From assembly GCA_029977845.1 (NCBI GenBank), contig JAPOKC010000019.1, forward strand, positions 1 through 54,994: a stretch of 54,994 nucleotides of DNA, given 5' to 3'. The position numbers were made by a program, and so were the translations under genes. The stretch is from Mycobacteriaceae bacterium (GTDB taxonomy: Bacteria; Actinomycetota; Actinomycetes; Mycobacteriales; Mycobacteriaceae). The notes beneath the pieces were generated by a model that did not search any database, had not been told where the DNA came from, and saw only the letters and a program-made list of their open reading frames with translations. Shown here piece after piece: positions 30,557 through 42,838 of the stretch; positions within the stretch are counted from its first letter, which is position 1; the number at the start of each line of letters is the position of its first letter.

Positions 30557-33500
30557 ATGACGATTCACGAGCACGACCGGCTCAACGACCACGCCGACGA
30601 GGTCAATGCCGCCGAGGTCTACGCGCTCGTGGACCGGCTCAACGCCGGCGAACCCTATGCCGTCGCCTTCGGCGGCCAGGGAAACAGCAGCTGGCTGGCC
30701 AGTCTCGAGGAGATCGTCACCACCGCCGGTATCGAGTCCGAGCTGTCCCGGATCGTCGGGGAGGCCGAGCTTCTGCTGGAGCCGGTCGCCGACGAGCTCG
30801 TGGTGGTGCGGCCCATCGGTTTCGAGCCGCTGAGCTGGGTGCGCGCCCTGGCAGCCGACGAAGCTCCGCCGTCGCGCTCGCAGCTGACCTCCTCGGCGGT
30901 GTCGCTGCCCGGCGTGCTGCTGACTCAGATCGCGGCCACCCGGGCGCTGGGTCATCAGGGCCTGGACTTCGCCGCCGCACCCCCCGTCGCGATGGCGGGC
31001 CACTCCCAGGGCGTGCTGGCGGTGGAGGCGTTCAGGGCCGGAGGAGCCAAGGACGTCGAGATGCTGGCGCTGGCGCAGCTCCTGGGTGCGGCCGGCACCC
31101 TGGTCGCGCGTCGCCGCGGTATCACCGCCCTCGGCGATCGTTCGCCGATGGTGTCGGTGACCAATGTCGAGCCCGAGCGCATCGCGGTCCTGCTGGACAA
31201 GTTCGCCGCCGATGTCACCACCGTGCTGCCACCGGTGCTGTCCATCCGCAACGGCCGGCGCGCGGTGGTGCTCACCGGGACCCCCGAGCAACTGTCCCGA
31301 TTCGAGCTGTACTGCCGGCAGATCGCCGATTCCGAGGCGGCCGAGCGCAAGAACAAGCTTCGCGGCGGTGCGGTCTTCAATCCGATGTTCGACCCCGTCG
31401 ACGTCGAGGTCGGTTTCCACACCCCGCGGTTGTCCGACAGTGTCGAGATCGTCGGACGGTGGGCCGAGGCCGCCGGTCTGGACGGCGCTCTGGCGCGACA
31501 GATGGCCGACTCGATCCTCGTTCAGCAGGTCGACTGGCTGGAGGCGGTCACCGAGATCTCCGAGACCGGCGCGAAGTGGATCCTGGATCTGGGCCCCGGT
31601 GATCTGCTCACCCGTCTCACCGCCCCGGTGATCCGCGGGCTCGGGGTCGGGATCATCCCGGCCGCCACCCGCGGCGGACAGCGCAATCTGTTCACCGTCG
31701 GCGGCGCACCCGAGGTGGCGCGGCCGTGGTCGAGTTTCGCGCCGAAGGTCGTCAGCCTGCCCGACGGCTCGGTCAAGTTGTCCACCAAGTTCACCCGGTT
31801 GACCGGACGTTCGCCGATCCTGCTCGCCGGAATGACGCCGACGACGGTGGACGCCAAGATCGTCGCCGCTGCCACCAACGGTGGCCACTGGGCGGAACTC
31901 GCCGGCGGCGGTCAGGTCACCGAGGAGATCTTCGAACGCCGCGTCGCCGAGTTGATCGATCTGCTCGAGCCGGGCCGGGCGGTGCAGTTCAACGCGCTGT
32001 TCCTCGACCCGTATCTGTGGAAGCTTCAGGTCGGCGGAAAACGCTTGGTGCAGAAGGCCCGTCAGTCCGGTGCGCCCATCGACGGCCTCGTCGTCAGCGC
32101 CGGCATCCCGGATCTCGAGGAAGCCGTCGATCTGATCGAGGAACTCAACGATGCGGGAATCGCGCACGTGTGCTTCAAGCCCGGCACCGTCGAGCAGATC
32201 CGTTCGGTGATCCGGATCGCAGCCGAGTCGCCCACCCGCTCGGTCATCGTGCACATCGAGGGCGGCCGCGCCGGCGGTCACCACTCCTGGGAGGACCTCG
32301 ACGACCTCCTGCTGGGCACCTACTCGGAACTGCGGTCGCAGTCCAACATCACGATCTGTGTCGGCGGCGGCATCGGCACCCCGGAGCGCTCGGCGGACTA
32401 CCTGAGCGGTCACTGGTCGGAGATCCACGGCTACCCGCTGATGCCGGTCGACGGCATCCTGGTCGGCACCGCGGCGATGGCCTGTCTGGAGGCCACAACC
32501 TCGCCGGCCGTCAAGCAGTTGCTCGTCGACACCGCCGGCACCGAGGCCTGGGTCGGCGCCGGAAAGGCCTTGAACGGCATGGCATCCGGGCGCAGCCAGC
32601 TCGGCGCCGACATCCATGAGATCGACAACTCGGCATCCCGCTGCGGCCGGTTGCTAGACGAGGTCGCAGGTGACGCCGAAGCGGTGGAGCAGCGACGCGA
32701 CGAGATCATCGCGGCGATGGCGGTCACCGCCAAGCCGTACTTCGGTGACGTGGCCGAGATGACGTACCTGCAGTGGCTGCAGCGCTACGTCGAACTGGCG
32801 ATCGGCGCCGGCGACAGCACCGCCGACACCCGCACCCCCGATTCGCCGTGGCTGGACCGCACCTGGAGGGACCGCTTCGCCGCGATGCTGCAGCGGGCCG
32901 AGGCCCGGTTGGACGCCGCCGACGCCGGTCCGATCGCGACGCTGTTCGACGACGAGGCGTTGCTGGAGGACCCGCAGGCCGCCATCCGCGCGCTGCTCAA
33001 CCGCCACCCGGATGCCGCCAAGGTGCTGCTGCACCCGGCCGACGCGCCGTTCTTCGTCGAACTGTGCAAGACGCTCGGCAAGCCGGTGAACTTCGTGCCG
33101 GTGATCGACAAGGACGTCCGCCGGTGGTGGCGCAGCGACTCGCTGTGGCAGGCCCACGACGCGCGCTACACCGCCGACGAGGTCTGCGTCATTCCGGGCA
33201 CCGCTGCGGTGGCCGGGATCACCAGGGTCGATGAGCCGGTCAGCGATCTGCTCGACCGCTTCGAGAAGGCCGCCGTGGACCGCGCTCTGGAGTCCGGTGC
33301 GACGGTCACGCAGGTCGCCTCGCGTCTTCAGCTGCGCGACGGTCTCAGTGGCCCGCTGGGAATCGTGCTGGACTCGCCGGACGTGCTGTGGGCCGGACGC
33401 ACCGCGATGAACCCGGTGCACCGGCTGGCGCCACCGTCGGAGTGGCAGGTTCACGACAATCGTTCTGCCACAAACCATTCCACCGGCGCGCGGCTGGAGG

Positions 33501-36500
33501 TCGTGGCTGCCGACCGGGTGGTCCTGAGTGTCCCGCTGTCGGGCACCTGGATCGACATCGCCTACACGCTCACCTCCACGGTGGTCGACGGCGGCGCGCC
33601 GCTGATCCTCACCCCCGATGCTGCGGCCGCCATGCGTGGCGTGCTGGCCATCGCCGCGGGCGTCGACGGTCCCGACGCCCTGCCCGAACTCGTCAACGGT
33701 TCGGCCACAGTTCGGATGGGCTGGGATCCGGAACGGGTCGCCGACCACACCGGCGTCACCGCGACCTTCGGCGCGCCACTCGCGCCGACGCTCACGACCG
33801 TTCCCGACGCACTGGTCGGGCGGTGCTGGCCGGCGGTGTTCGCGGCCATCGGCGGAGCGGTCACCGAGACCGGCTTCCCGGTGGTGGAAGGTCTGCTCAG
33901 CCTGGTCCACCTCGACCATGCCGCGCGTCTGCTGCGGCCGTTGCCGACCAAGCGGGCCGAATTGGTCATCACCGCAACGTCTTCGGCTGCCCATGACACC
34001 GAGGTCGGCCGCGTCGTTCCGGTCACCGTGAACATCAGTGATGCGGCAGGTCACGTGCTGGCCGTGCTCGAGGAGCGCTTCGCGATCCTCGGCCGCAACG
34101 GTGACGAGGAACTCGCCGATCCGGTCCGGGCCGGGGGAGCGGTGTCGGAGAACGCCACCGACACCCCGCGTCGCCGTCGTCGCGACGTCACCATCTCCGC
34201 ACCGGTCGACATGCGTCCGTTCGCCGTGGTCTCCGGTGATCACAACCCGATCCACACCGACCGGACCGCGGCACTGCTGGCCGGTCTCGACGGACCGATC
34301 GCGCACGGTATGTGGCTGTCGGCGGCGGCCCAGCATGCCGTCACGGCCACCGACGGCAAGGCGGTGCCGCCGAGCAAGCTGATCGGCTGGACCGCCCGCT
34401 TCCTCGGCATGGTCAAGCCGGGCGACGATATCGACATCCGGGTCGACCGGGTCGGAATCGACTTGGGCGCAGAGGTTCTCGAGGTTTCGGCCCGGGTCGG
34501 CGGTGAGATGGTGATGGCCGCAACCGCGCGACTGGCCGGCCCGAAGACCGCGTATGCATTCCCCGGCCAGGGCATCCAGCACAAGGGGATGGGCATGGAG
34601 GTGCGTACGCGCTCCAAGGCCGCCCGCAAGGTGTGGGACCGCGCCGACAAGTTCACCCGCGACGCGCTTGGCTTCTCAGTGCTGCACGTGGTGCGCGACA
34701 ACCCGACCAGCCTGATCGCCCGCGGGGTGCACTACCACCATCCCGAGGGTGTGCTGTACCTGACGCAGTTCACTCAGGTCGCGATGGCGACGGTGGCGGC
34801 AGCACAGGTCGCCGAGATGCGGGAGCAGGGCGCCTTCGTGGAGAGTGCCATCGCCTGCGGCCACTCGGTCGGCGAGTACACCGCGGTCGCCTGTGTCACC
34901 GGTGTCTTCGAACTCGAGGCGCTGATCGAGGTGGTGTTCCAGCGCGGCTGCAAAATGCACGAACTGGTGCCTCGCGATGAGATGGGCCGGTCCAACTACC
35001 GGCTCGCCGCCATCCGGCCGTCCCAGATGGATCTCGACGACGCCGACGTCAAGGCATTCGTGGAGGGCATCGCCGAGGAGACCGGTGAGTTCCTGCAGAT
35101 CGTCAACTACAACCTGCGCGGCTCGCAGTACGCGATCGCCGGCACGGTGCGTGGTCTGGACGCCCTCAAGGATGAGATCGACCGGCGCCTGGAGATCACC
35201 GGCGGCAAGCGGGCCTACATCCAGGTCCCCGGTATCGACGTGCCCTTCCACTCCGACGTGTTGCGCGGAGGCGTCGACGAGTTCCGCCGCTCACTGCAGC
35301 GCATCCTTCCCGAGGATGCCGACCCGCGGATTCTGGTCGGGCACTACATCCCCAACCTGGTGCCGCGTCTGTTCAATCTGAGCCGGGAGTACATCCAGGA
35401 GATCCGCGACCTGGTTCCGGCCGAGCCGCTCGATGAGATCCTGGCCGACTACGACACCTGGATCACCCAGCGCCCCAAGGAAACTGCCCGTCGGGTGCTG
35501 ATCGAGTTGCTCGCCTGGCAGTTCGCCAGCCCGGTCCGCTGGATCGAGACCCAGGACCTGCTGTTCACCGATGAGGCGGCCGGCGGTCTCGGTGTGGAGC
35601 GTTTCGTCGAGATCGGGGTCAAGTCCCAGCCGACGGTGGCCGGTCTGGCCCGCAACACCCTCAAGCTGCCGGACTACGCGCACAGCACGGTGCAGGTGCT
35701 CAACGTCGAACGCGACGCGGCGGTGATCTTCGCCACCGACGAGGACACCGCGGCCGACGACGAGCCGGAAGCCGCCGCCCCGGCGGAGCCGGTGGCGGCT
35801 GTCGAGACCGCTGCTCCTGCCGCACCGGCAGCCCCAGCTGCGCCTGTCGCGCCTGCCGGCGCTCCGCGACCGGACGACATCGTCTTCGACGCCGCCGACG
35901 CCACCGTCGCACTGATCGCGCTGTCGGCCAAGATGCGCCTCGATCAGATCGAGCCGCTGGACTCCATCGAGTCGATCACCGACGGTGCGTCCTCGCGGCG
36001 CAATCAGCTGTTGATGGATCTGGGTTCCGAACTCAATCTCGGCGCCATCGACGGCGCGGCCGAGGCCGACCTCAAGTCGCTGCGCGGTCAGGTCACCAAA
36101 CTGGCCCGCACCTACAAGCCGTTCGGTCCGGTGCTCTCCGATGCGATCAACGATCAGTTGCGCACCGTGCTCGGGCCGTCCGGTAAGCGTCCGGCGGCGA
36201 TCGCCGAGCGGGTCGCCAAGACCTGGGAGCTGGGTCCGGGCTGGGCCAAACACGTCACCGTGGAACTCGCCCTGGGCACCCGCGAGGGCAGCAGTGTGCG
36301 CGGCGGTGCCTTGGGCGGTCTGCACGACGGTCCGCTGAGCAATGCGGCCGCCGTCGAGAAGGCCGTCGACAGTGCCGTCGCCGCGGTCGCGGCGCGGCGC
36401 GGTGTCGCGGTGTCGCTGCCGTCGGCCGGTGGCGCCGCCGGCGGTGTGGTCGATTCGGCCGCACTCGACGAGTTCGCGGCGACGGTGACCGGACCGGACG

Positions 36501-39500
36501 GTGTGCTGGCCTCGACGGCCCGCCTGTTGCTGGACCGGCTGGGATTGGACAAGCCGGTCAGCGTGGAGGCGTCCTCGACCGACGCCGAACTCATCGACCT
36601 GGTCACCACGGAGCTGGGATCCGATTGGCCGCGCCTGGTGGCGCCGGCCTTCGACGCCCGCAAGGCGGTGCTGCTCGATGACCGATGGGCAAGTGCCCGT
36701 GAGGATCTGGTCCGGTTCTGGCTGGCCGAGGAGGACGAGATCGAGGCCGACTGGCCGCGTCTCGCCGAGCGGTTCGAGGGCGCCGGCCATGTGGTCGCGA
36801 CTCAGGCCGACTGGTGGCGCGGGCGCGCGCTGGCCCAGGGCCGGCTGGTGCACGCCTCGCTGTTCGCACGTATCGCCGCGGGGGCGGAGAACCCCGAACC
36901 CGGTCAGTACAGCGACGAGGTCGCCGTCGTCACCGGTGCGTCGAAGGGCTCCATCGCCGCCTCCATCGCGGCGCGACTGCTCGGCGGCGGCGCAACCGTG
37001 ATCGTCACCACCTCCCGGCTCGACGACGACCGGTTGGAGTTCTACAAGTCTCTCTACCGGGACAACGCCCGGTTCGGCGCCGCCCTGTGGGTGCTGCCGG
37101 CCAACATGGCCTCCTACGCCGACATCGATGCGCTGGTCTCCTGGGTCGGCACCGAGCAGTCGGAGAACCTGGGGCCGAAATCGCTTCACCTCAAGGACGC
37201 CCAGAACCCGACGCTGTTGTTCCCGTTCGCCGCACCGCGGGTGGCCGGTGATCTGTCGGAGGCGGGTTCGCGTTCCGAGATGGAGATGAAGGTCCTGCTG
37301 TGGGCGGTCGAGCGGTTGATCGGCGGCCTGTCCGCCATCGGAGCCGAGCGCGATATCGCCTCACGCCTGCACGTGGTGCTGCCCGGTTCGCCGAACCGCG
37401 GGATGTTCGGCGGTGACGGCGCCTACGGCGAGTCCAAGTCCGCACTCGACGCGGTGGTCAGCCGCTGGAGCGCGGAATCGGCGTGGGCGCAGCGGGTAAC
37501 CCTGGCGCACGCGCTGATCGGCTGGACCAAGGGCACCGGGCTGATGGGCCACAACGACGTCATCGTCGATGCCGTCGAGGAAGCCGGCGTGACCACCTAC
37601 ACCACCGACGAGATGGCCGCGATGCTGCTCGACCTGTGCACCCCGGAGGCCCGGGTGGCCGGCTCGGCGGCGCCGCTCAAGGTCGATCTCACCGGCGGTC
37701 TCGGCGAGGTCGAACTCGATATGGCCGAACTGGCGGCGCGGGCTCGCGAGGAGATGTCATCTGGCGCCGACGCCGATGACGACGCCGACGCGCCGGCCTC
37801 CGGAACCATCGCCGCGTTGCCCTCCCCGCCGCGCGGCCCGCGGCCCGTCCCGGTCCCGGACTGGGCCGATCTCGATGTCGCCCCCGAAGATCTCGTCGTC
37901 ATCGTGGGCGGCGCCGAACTCGGTCCGTACGGTTCCTCACGCACCCGGTTCGAGATGGAGGTGGAGAACGAACTCTCCGCCGCCGGCGTTCTCGAACTGG
38001 CCTGGACCACCGGCCTGATCACCTGGGAGAACGACCCCAAGCCCGGCTGGTACGACACCGCCGGCGGTGACATGGTCGACGAGACCGAACTCGTCGAGCG
38101 CTATCACGATGCGGTCATCGAGCGTTGCGGCATCAGGGAATTCGTTGCCGACGGCGCGCTGAAGGCCGACCACAGCACCGAACTTCTGGTGAGCGTCTTC
38201 CTGGATCACGACTTCAGCTTCATGGTGTCCTCGGAGGCTGAGGCCCGCGCGTTCGAGCAGGCCGACCCGGAGCACACCGTGGTCCGCCCGGCCGGTGACG
38301 GCGGCGACTGGGAGGTGATCCGCAAGGCGGGCACCGAGATTCGCGTACCGCGCAAGATGAAGCTGTCCCGCACGGTGGGCGGCCAGATCCCGACCGGGTT
38401 CGATCCGACGGTGTGGGGCATCAGCCCGGACATGGTCAGCGCCGTCGATCGGGTGGCGCTGTGGAACATGGTCGCCACGGTGGACGCCTTCCTGTCGTCG
38501 GGCTTCACCCCGGCCGAACTGATGCGCTGGGTGCACCCGAGCATGGTGGCCAGCACCCAGGGCACCGGCATCGGCGGTCTGACGAGTATGCAGACGATGT
38601 TCCACGGCAACCTGCTGGGAACCGCGAAGCCGAATGACATCCTGCAGGAGGTTCTGCCGAATGTCGTTGCCGCCCATGTGATGCAGTCCTATGTCGGCGG
38701 CTACGGCGCGATGGTTCACCCGGTCGGCGCGTGCGCCACCGCCGCGGTGTCCATCGAGGAGGGTGTCGACAAGATCCGGCTCGGCAAGGCCGACCTCGTG
38801 GTGGCCGGCGGGTTCGACGATATGACGTCGGATGCCATCACCGGCTTCGGCGACATGTCCGCCACCGCCGACACCGAGATGATGCGCGCCAAGGGCATCA
38901 GTGATTCGAAGATCTCCCGCGCCAACGATCGTCGCCGGCTCGGCTTCCTGGAAGCCCAGGGCGGCGGCACCATCCTGCTGGCCCGCGGCGACCTGGCGCT
39001 GAAGATGGGCCTGCCGGTGCTCGGCGTGGTCGCCTACGCGCAGAGCTTCGCCGACGGTGTGCACACCTCGATCCCGGCACCGGGACTCGGAGCGCTCGGC
39101 GCCGGTCAGGGCGGGCCGAACTCCGTACTGGCCCGCTCGCTGGCCAAGCTGGGCGTGGGTGCCGATGACATCGCGGTGATCTCCAAGCACGACACCTCGA
39201 CGCTGGCCAACGATCCCAACGAGACCGAGTTGCACGAGCGGCTGGCCGACGCGTTCGGCCGCTCGGCCGGTGCCCCGTTGTTCGTCATCTCGCAGAAGAG
39301 CCTCACCGGACACGCCAAGGGTGGCGCGGCGGTTTTCCAGACCATCGGCCTGTGTCAGGTGCTGCGCAACGGCGTCATCCCGCCCAACCGCAGCCTGGAC
39401 TGTGTCGACGACGAATTGGCCGTCTCGGCGCACTTCGTCTGGGCGCGCGAGACCCTGCGCCTCGGCGACAAGGTGCCGCTGAAGGCGGGTCTGGTCACCA

Positions 39501-39784
39501 GCCTCGGCTTCGGCCACGTGTCCGGTCTGGTCGCGGTGGTGCACCCGCAGGCGTTCCTGGCGGCACTGAGCGCCGAGCAGCGTGAGGACTATGTGCGCCG
39601 CTCGGATGCCCGCCTGCTGGCCGGCGAGCGCCGGCTCGCCTCGGCGATGGCCGGTGGGCGGCCGCTCTACGAGCGTCCCGCCGATCGCCGGTTCGACCAC
39701 GACGCCCCGGAGAAGCCTCAGGAGGCGGCGATGCTGCTCGATCCGTCGTCGCGACTGGACGCCGACGGCGTCTACTCCGAGTAG
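30557..39784 (+). CDS. fas: type I fatty acid synthase
   Basis: The protein has 3,075 residues (M. tuberculosis Fas about 3,069). Domains in order: acetyltransferase (GHSQGVLAVEA, Ser150); enoyl reductase with FMN barrel, about 410-700 (LLAGMTPTTVD, GGGIGTPERS); dehydratase (VSGDHNPIHTD, His1229); malonyl/palmitoyl transferase (FPGQGIQHKGMGME; GHSVGEYTAVA, Ser1437); an Ala/Pro linker near 1740-1775; ACP with the phosphopantetheine Ser1812 in TDGASSRRNQ; ketoreductase from about 2120 (VTGASKGSIA); ketosynthase with Cys2726 (VGACATAAVS) and His in SKHDTST and LTGHAKGG. There is no own phosphopantetheine transferase domain; acpS follows 9 bases later. It makes C16-C26 acyl-CoAs that feed phospholipids and the FAS-II/mycolate route in the cytosol. 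Confidence 0.98.
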   Translation: MTIHEHDRLNDHADEVNAAEVYALVDRLNAGEPYAVAFGGQGNSSWLASLEEIVTTAGIESELSRIVGEAELLLEPVADELVVVRPIGFEPLSWVRALAADEAPPSRSQLTSSAVSLPGVLLTQIAATRALGHQGLDFAAAPPVAMAGHSQGVLAVEAFRAGGAKDVEMLALAQLLGAAGTLVARRRGITALGDRSPMVSVTNVEPERIAVLLDKFAADVTTVLPPVLSIRNGRRAVVLTGTPEQLSRFELYCRQIADSEAAERKNKLRGGAVFNPMFDPVDVEVGFHTPRLSDSVEIVGRWAEAAGLDGALARQMADSILVQQVDWLEAVTEISETGAKWILDLGPGDLLTRLTAPVIRGLGVGIIPAATRGGQRNLFTVGGAPEVARPWSSFAPKVVSLPDGSVKLSTKFTRLTGRSPILLAGMTPTTVDAKIVAAATNGGHWAELAGGGQVTEEIFERRVAELIDLLEPGRAVQFNALFLDPYLWKLQVGGKRLVQKARQSGAPIDGLVVSAGIPDLEEAVDLIEELNDAGIAHVCFKPGTVEQIRSVIRIAAESPTRSVIVHIEGGRAGGHHSWEDLDDLLLGTYSELRSQSNITICVGGGIGTPERSADYLSGHWSEIHGYPLMPVDGILVGTAAMACLEATTSPAVKQLLVDTAGTEAWVGAGKALNGMASGRSQLGADIHEIDNSASRCGRLLDEVAGDAEAVEQRRDEIIAAMAVTAKPYFGDVAEMTYLQWLQRYVELAIGAGDSTADTRTPDSPWLDRTWRDRFAAMLQRAEARLDAADAGPIATLFDDEALLEDPQAAIRALLNRHPDAAKVLLHPADAPFFVELCKTLGKPVNFVPVIDKDVRRWWRSDSLWQAHDARYTADEVCVIPGTAAVAGITRVDEPVSDLLDRFEKAAVDRALESGATVTQVASRLQLRDGLSGPLGIVLDSPDVLWAGRTAMNPVHRLAPPSEWQVHDNRSATNHSTGARLEVVAADRVVLSVPLSGTWIDIAYTLTSTVVDGGAPLILTPDAAAAMRGVLAIAAGVDGPDALPELVNGSATVRMGWDPERVADHTGVTATFGAPLAPTLTTVPDALVGRCWPAVFAAIGGAVTETGFPVVEGLLSLVHLDHAARLLRPLPTKRAELVITATSSAAHDTEVGRVVPVTVNISDAAGHVLAVLEERFAILGRNGDEELADPVRAGGAVSENATDTPRRRRRDVTISAPVDMRPFAVVSGDHNPIHTDRTAALLAGLDGPIAHGMWLSAAAQHAVTATDGKAVPPSKLIGWTARFLGMVKPGDDIDIRVDRVGIDLGAEVLEVSARVGGEMVMAATARLAGPKTAYAFPGQGIQHKGMGMEVRTRSKAARKVWDRADKFTRDALGFSVLHVVRDNPTSLIARGVHYHHPEGVLYLTQFTQVAMATVAAAQVAEMREQGAFVESAIACGHSVGEYTAVACVTGVFELEALIEVVFQRGCKMHELVPRDEMGRSNYRLAAIRPSQMDLDDADVKAFVEGIAEETGEFLQIVNYNLRGSQYAIAGTVRGLDALKDEIDRRLEITGGKRAYIQVPGIDVPFHSDVLRGGVDEFRRSLQRILPEDADPRILVGHYIPNLVPRLFNLSREYIQEIRDLVPAEPLDEILADYDTWITQRPKETARRVLIELLAWQFASPVRWIETQDLLFTDEAAGGLGVERFVEIGVKSQPTVAGLARNTLKLPDYAHSTVQVLNVERDAAVIFATDEDTAADDEPEAAAPAEPVAAVETAAPAAPAAPAAPVAPAGAPRPDDIVFDAADATVALIALSAKMRLDQIEPLDSIESITDGASSRRNQLLMDLGSELNLGAIDGAAEADLKSLRGQVTKLARTYKPFGPVLSDAINDQLRTVLGPSGKRPAAIAERVAKTWELGPGWAKHVTVELALGTREGSSVRGGALGGLHDGPLSNAAAVEKAVDSAVAAVAARRGVAVSLPSAGGAAGGVVDSAALDEFAATVTGPDGVLASTARLLLDRLGLDKPVSVEASSTDAELIDLVTTELGSDWPRLVAPAFDARKAVLLDDRWASAREDLVRFWLAEEDEIEADWPRLAERFEGAGHVVATQADWWRGRALAQGRLVHASLFARIAAGAENPEPGQYSDEVAVVTGASKGSIAASIAARLLGGGATVIVTTSRLDDDRLEFYKSLYRDNARFGAALWVLPANMASYADIDALVSWVGTEQSENLGPKSLHLKDAQNPTLLFPFAAPRVAGDLSEAGSRSEMEMKVLLWAVERLIGGLSAIGAERDIASRLHVVLPGSPNRGMFGGDGAYGESKSALDAVVSRWSAESAWAQRVTLAHALIGWTKGTGLMGHNDVIVDAVEEAGVTTYTTDEMAAMLLDLCTPEARVAGSAAPLKVDLTGGLGEVELDMAELAARAREEMSSGADADDDADAPASGTIAALPSPPRGPRPVPVPDWADLDVAPEDLVVIVGGAELGPYGSSRTRFEMEVENELSAAGVLELAWTTGLITWENDPKPGWYDTAGGDMVDETELVERYHDAVIERCGIREFVADGALKADHSTELLVSVFLDHDFSFMVSSEAEARAFEQADPEHTVVRPAGDGGDWEVIRKAGTEIRVPRKMKLSRTVGGQIPTGFDPTVWGISPDMVSAVDRVALWNMVATVDAFLSSGFTPAELMRWVHPSMVASTQGTGIGGLTSMQTMFHGNLLGTAKPNDILQEVLPNVVAAHVMQSYVGGYGAMVHPVGACATAAVSIEEGVDKIRLGKADLVVAGGFDDMTSDAITGFGDMSATADTEMMRAKGISDSKISRANDRRRLGFLEAQGGGTILLARGDLALKMGLPVLGVVAYAQSFADGVHTSIPAPGLGALGAGQGGPNSVLARSLAKLGVGADDIAVISKHDTSTLANDPNETELHERLADAFGRSAGAPLFVISQKSLTGHAKGGAAVFQTIGLCQVLRNGVIPPNRSLDCVDDELAVSAHFVWARETLRLGDKVPLKAGLVTSLGFGHVSGLVAVVHPQAFLAALSAEQREDYVRRSDARLLAGERRLASAMAGGRPLYERPADRRFDHDAPEKPQEAAMLLDPSSRLDADGVYSE

Positions 39785-39793
39785 GGTCGCGCC

Positions 39794-41543
<1,750 letters not shown>

Positions 41544-41678
41544 CCCCTCCTTCGATCGGAGGAGGCGCAATCATCATCGAGACCGTCGAAATGCTCGATA
41601 CCTGGGGCTCTCCAGGTCCGGCAATGTGGGAGTCATCAAGCCGGGACATACCCGGCCGATGACCTGAAGGAGAACGAC

Positions 41679-41846
41679 ATGAAGCGCATTGCAATCTCGA
41701 CGATGGTGGCCGGTGGTCTGCTCGCAGGCCTGATGGGAACGGCCGGCACCGCCCACGCCGACCTCAGCGACATCTGGTACTTCCAGCAGCAGCAGGGCAA
41801 GGTCTACGTCCCGCACGTGGACACCACCGTTCGCCACAGCCGCTAG
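41679..41846 (+). CDS. very small exported protein, 55 residues
   Basis: It reads [20 protein letters not shown], with signal cleavage near AHA-DL, then a 28-residue mature peptide containing [23 protein letters not shown] lies 7 bases before the ATG. Its stop TAG overlaps the stop of the convergent bcp gene in the shared sequence CTAG (41843-41846). The function is unknown. The signal peptide, ribosome binding site and exact fit to the neighbouring gene support it as real. Confidence 0.65.
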   Translation: MKRIAISTMVAGGLLAGLMGTAGTAHADLSDIWYFQQQQGKVYVPHVDTTVRHSR

Positions 41847-42316
41847 ACCGACAGATCTCCGCGCAACTTCGCGACGTGTCCCGTCGCCTTGACGTTGTAC
41901 TGGGCAAGGGCGATCTTGCCCTTCTCGTCGACCAGGAACGTCGAGCGGATCACGCCCTGCACCGTCTTGCCGTACATCTTCTTCTCGCCGAAGGTGCCCC
42001 ACGCGGTCAGCACCTTCTTGTCGGGGTCCGACAGCAGCGGGAAGGTGAGCTTCTCGGCGTCGCGGAACTTGGCGAGCTTCTCCGGCTTGTCCGGTGAGAT
42101 GCCGATGACGTCGATGCCCGCGCCGTTTAGTGCGCGGAGGCTGTCGCGGAAGTCGCAGGCCTGCTTGGTGCAGCCCGGGGTCGACGCGGCGGGGTAGAAG
42201 TAGACGATCACCTTGCGACCCTTGAAGTCCGACAGCTTGACGGTCTTGCCGTCAGCGTCGGACAGGCTGAACGCCGGGGCCTTGTCGCCCACTTCGAGTC
42301 GAGGGGTCTCGGTCAT
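41843..42316 (-). CDS. bcp: thioredoxin-dependent peroxiredoxin, Bcp type
   Basis: The protein has 157 residues from ATG 42316 ([16 protein letters not shown]), the length of M. tuberculosis Bcp; an upstream ATG at 42352 lacks support, while AAAGGG precedes 42316 at proper distance. The peroxiredoxin motif [18 protein letters not shown] holds the peroxidatic Cys and, five residues later, a resolving Cys as in atypical 2-Cys Bcp enzymes. It reduces peroxides with thioredoxin in the cytosol. Confidence 0.94.
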   Translation of the reverse strand: MTETPRLEVGDKAPAFSLSDADGKTVKLSDFKGRKVIVYFYPAASTPGCTKQACDFRDSLRALNGAGIDVIGISPDKPEKLAKFRDAEKLTFPLLSDPDKKVLTAWGTFGEKKMYGKTVQGVIRSTFLVDEKGKIALAQYNVKATGHVAKLRGDLSV

Positions 42317-42395
42317 GTGCATCCCTTTCGTGGAGCCTGGCTCGGGCCTCATCTAGGGTAGATCGACAACGGCACGGGCAGAAGCGAGGGCGCAA

Positions 42396-42620
42396 GTGGT
42401 GGACCGCGATCCAGAGGTCATCAAGGCGGAGATCGCCGAGGCTCGCGATCGCCTGGCGGTGACGGTGGATTCGCTGGCCGAACGCGCCAACCCGCAACGC
42501 CTGGCCGATGATCTCAAGTCCGCGGTGCTCAAGTTCGTCAAGCAACCTGCGGTCGCCGCCGCTCTGGCCGGTGTCGGGGTGATCACCGTCGTGATCGTGG
42601 TCCGCAGCATCCGCCGCTGA
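42396..42620 (+). CDS. DUF3618 small membrane protein (Rv2520c-like)
   Basis: The protein has 74 residues from GTG (GTG GTG; either may be used). The N-terminal helix RDPEVIKAEIAEARDRLAVT is the DUF3618 signature, and a C-terminal membrane helix (residues about 51-70, VAAALAGVGVITVVIVV) ends in RSIRR. Function unknown. Its place next to bcp is conserved in M. tuberculosis. Confidence 0.88.
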   Translation: MVDRDPEVIKAEIAEARDRLAVTVDSLAERANPQRLADDLKSAVLKFVKQPAVAAALAGVGVITVVIVVRSIRR

Positions 42621-42623
42621 GGC

Positions 42624-42761
42624 TCAGCTTGCGCGGCGCCAGCGTCCCAGCGTGAGCCGCCGCTCCGGAAGGGTGGCCTGCATTCCGAGCCTGCTGCAAC
42701 TGTGCACCACGACGGGCATTTCGGGTGGCGTCGCCTGCTCGCCTCGCCTCTCGGCCGTCAT
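42624..42761 (-). CDS. small basic protein, 45 residues
   Basis: From ATG 42761 it reads MTAERRGEQATPPEMPVVVH, then a CSRLGMQATLPERRLTLGRW segment and a short basic end. The ribosome binding site GGAGGTGA lies immediately upstream with ideal spacing, and the stop falls 4 bases from the convergent DUF3618 stop. It has one Cys, no membrane segment, and is rich in Arg. It is not recognised; the strong initiation site is the main support. Confidence 0.55.
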   Translation of the reverse strand: MTAERRGEQATPPEMPVVVHSCSRLGMQATLPERRLTLGRWRRAS

Positions 42762-42838
42762 GGTCACCTCCTAGCAAATCGCGGTCTTACCATAACCAGG
42801 GCATGAGGCGTATTTCAAGTTGGGGCAGCTATCGGAAG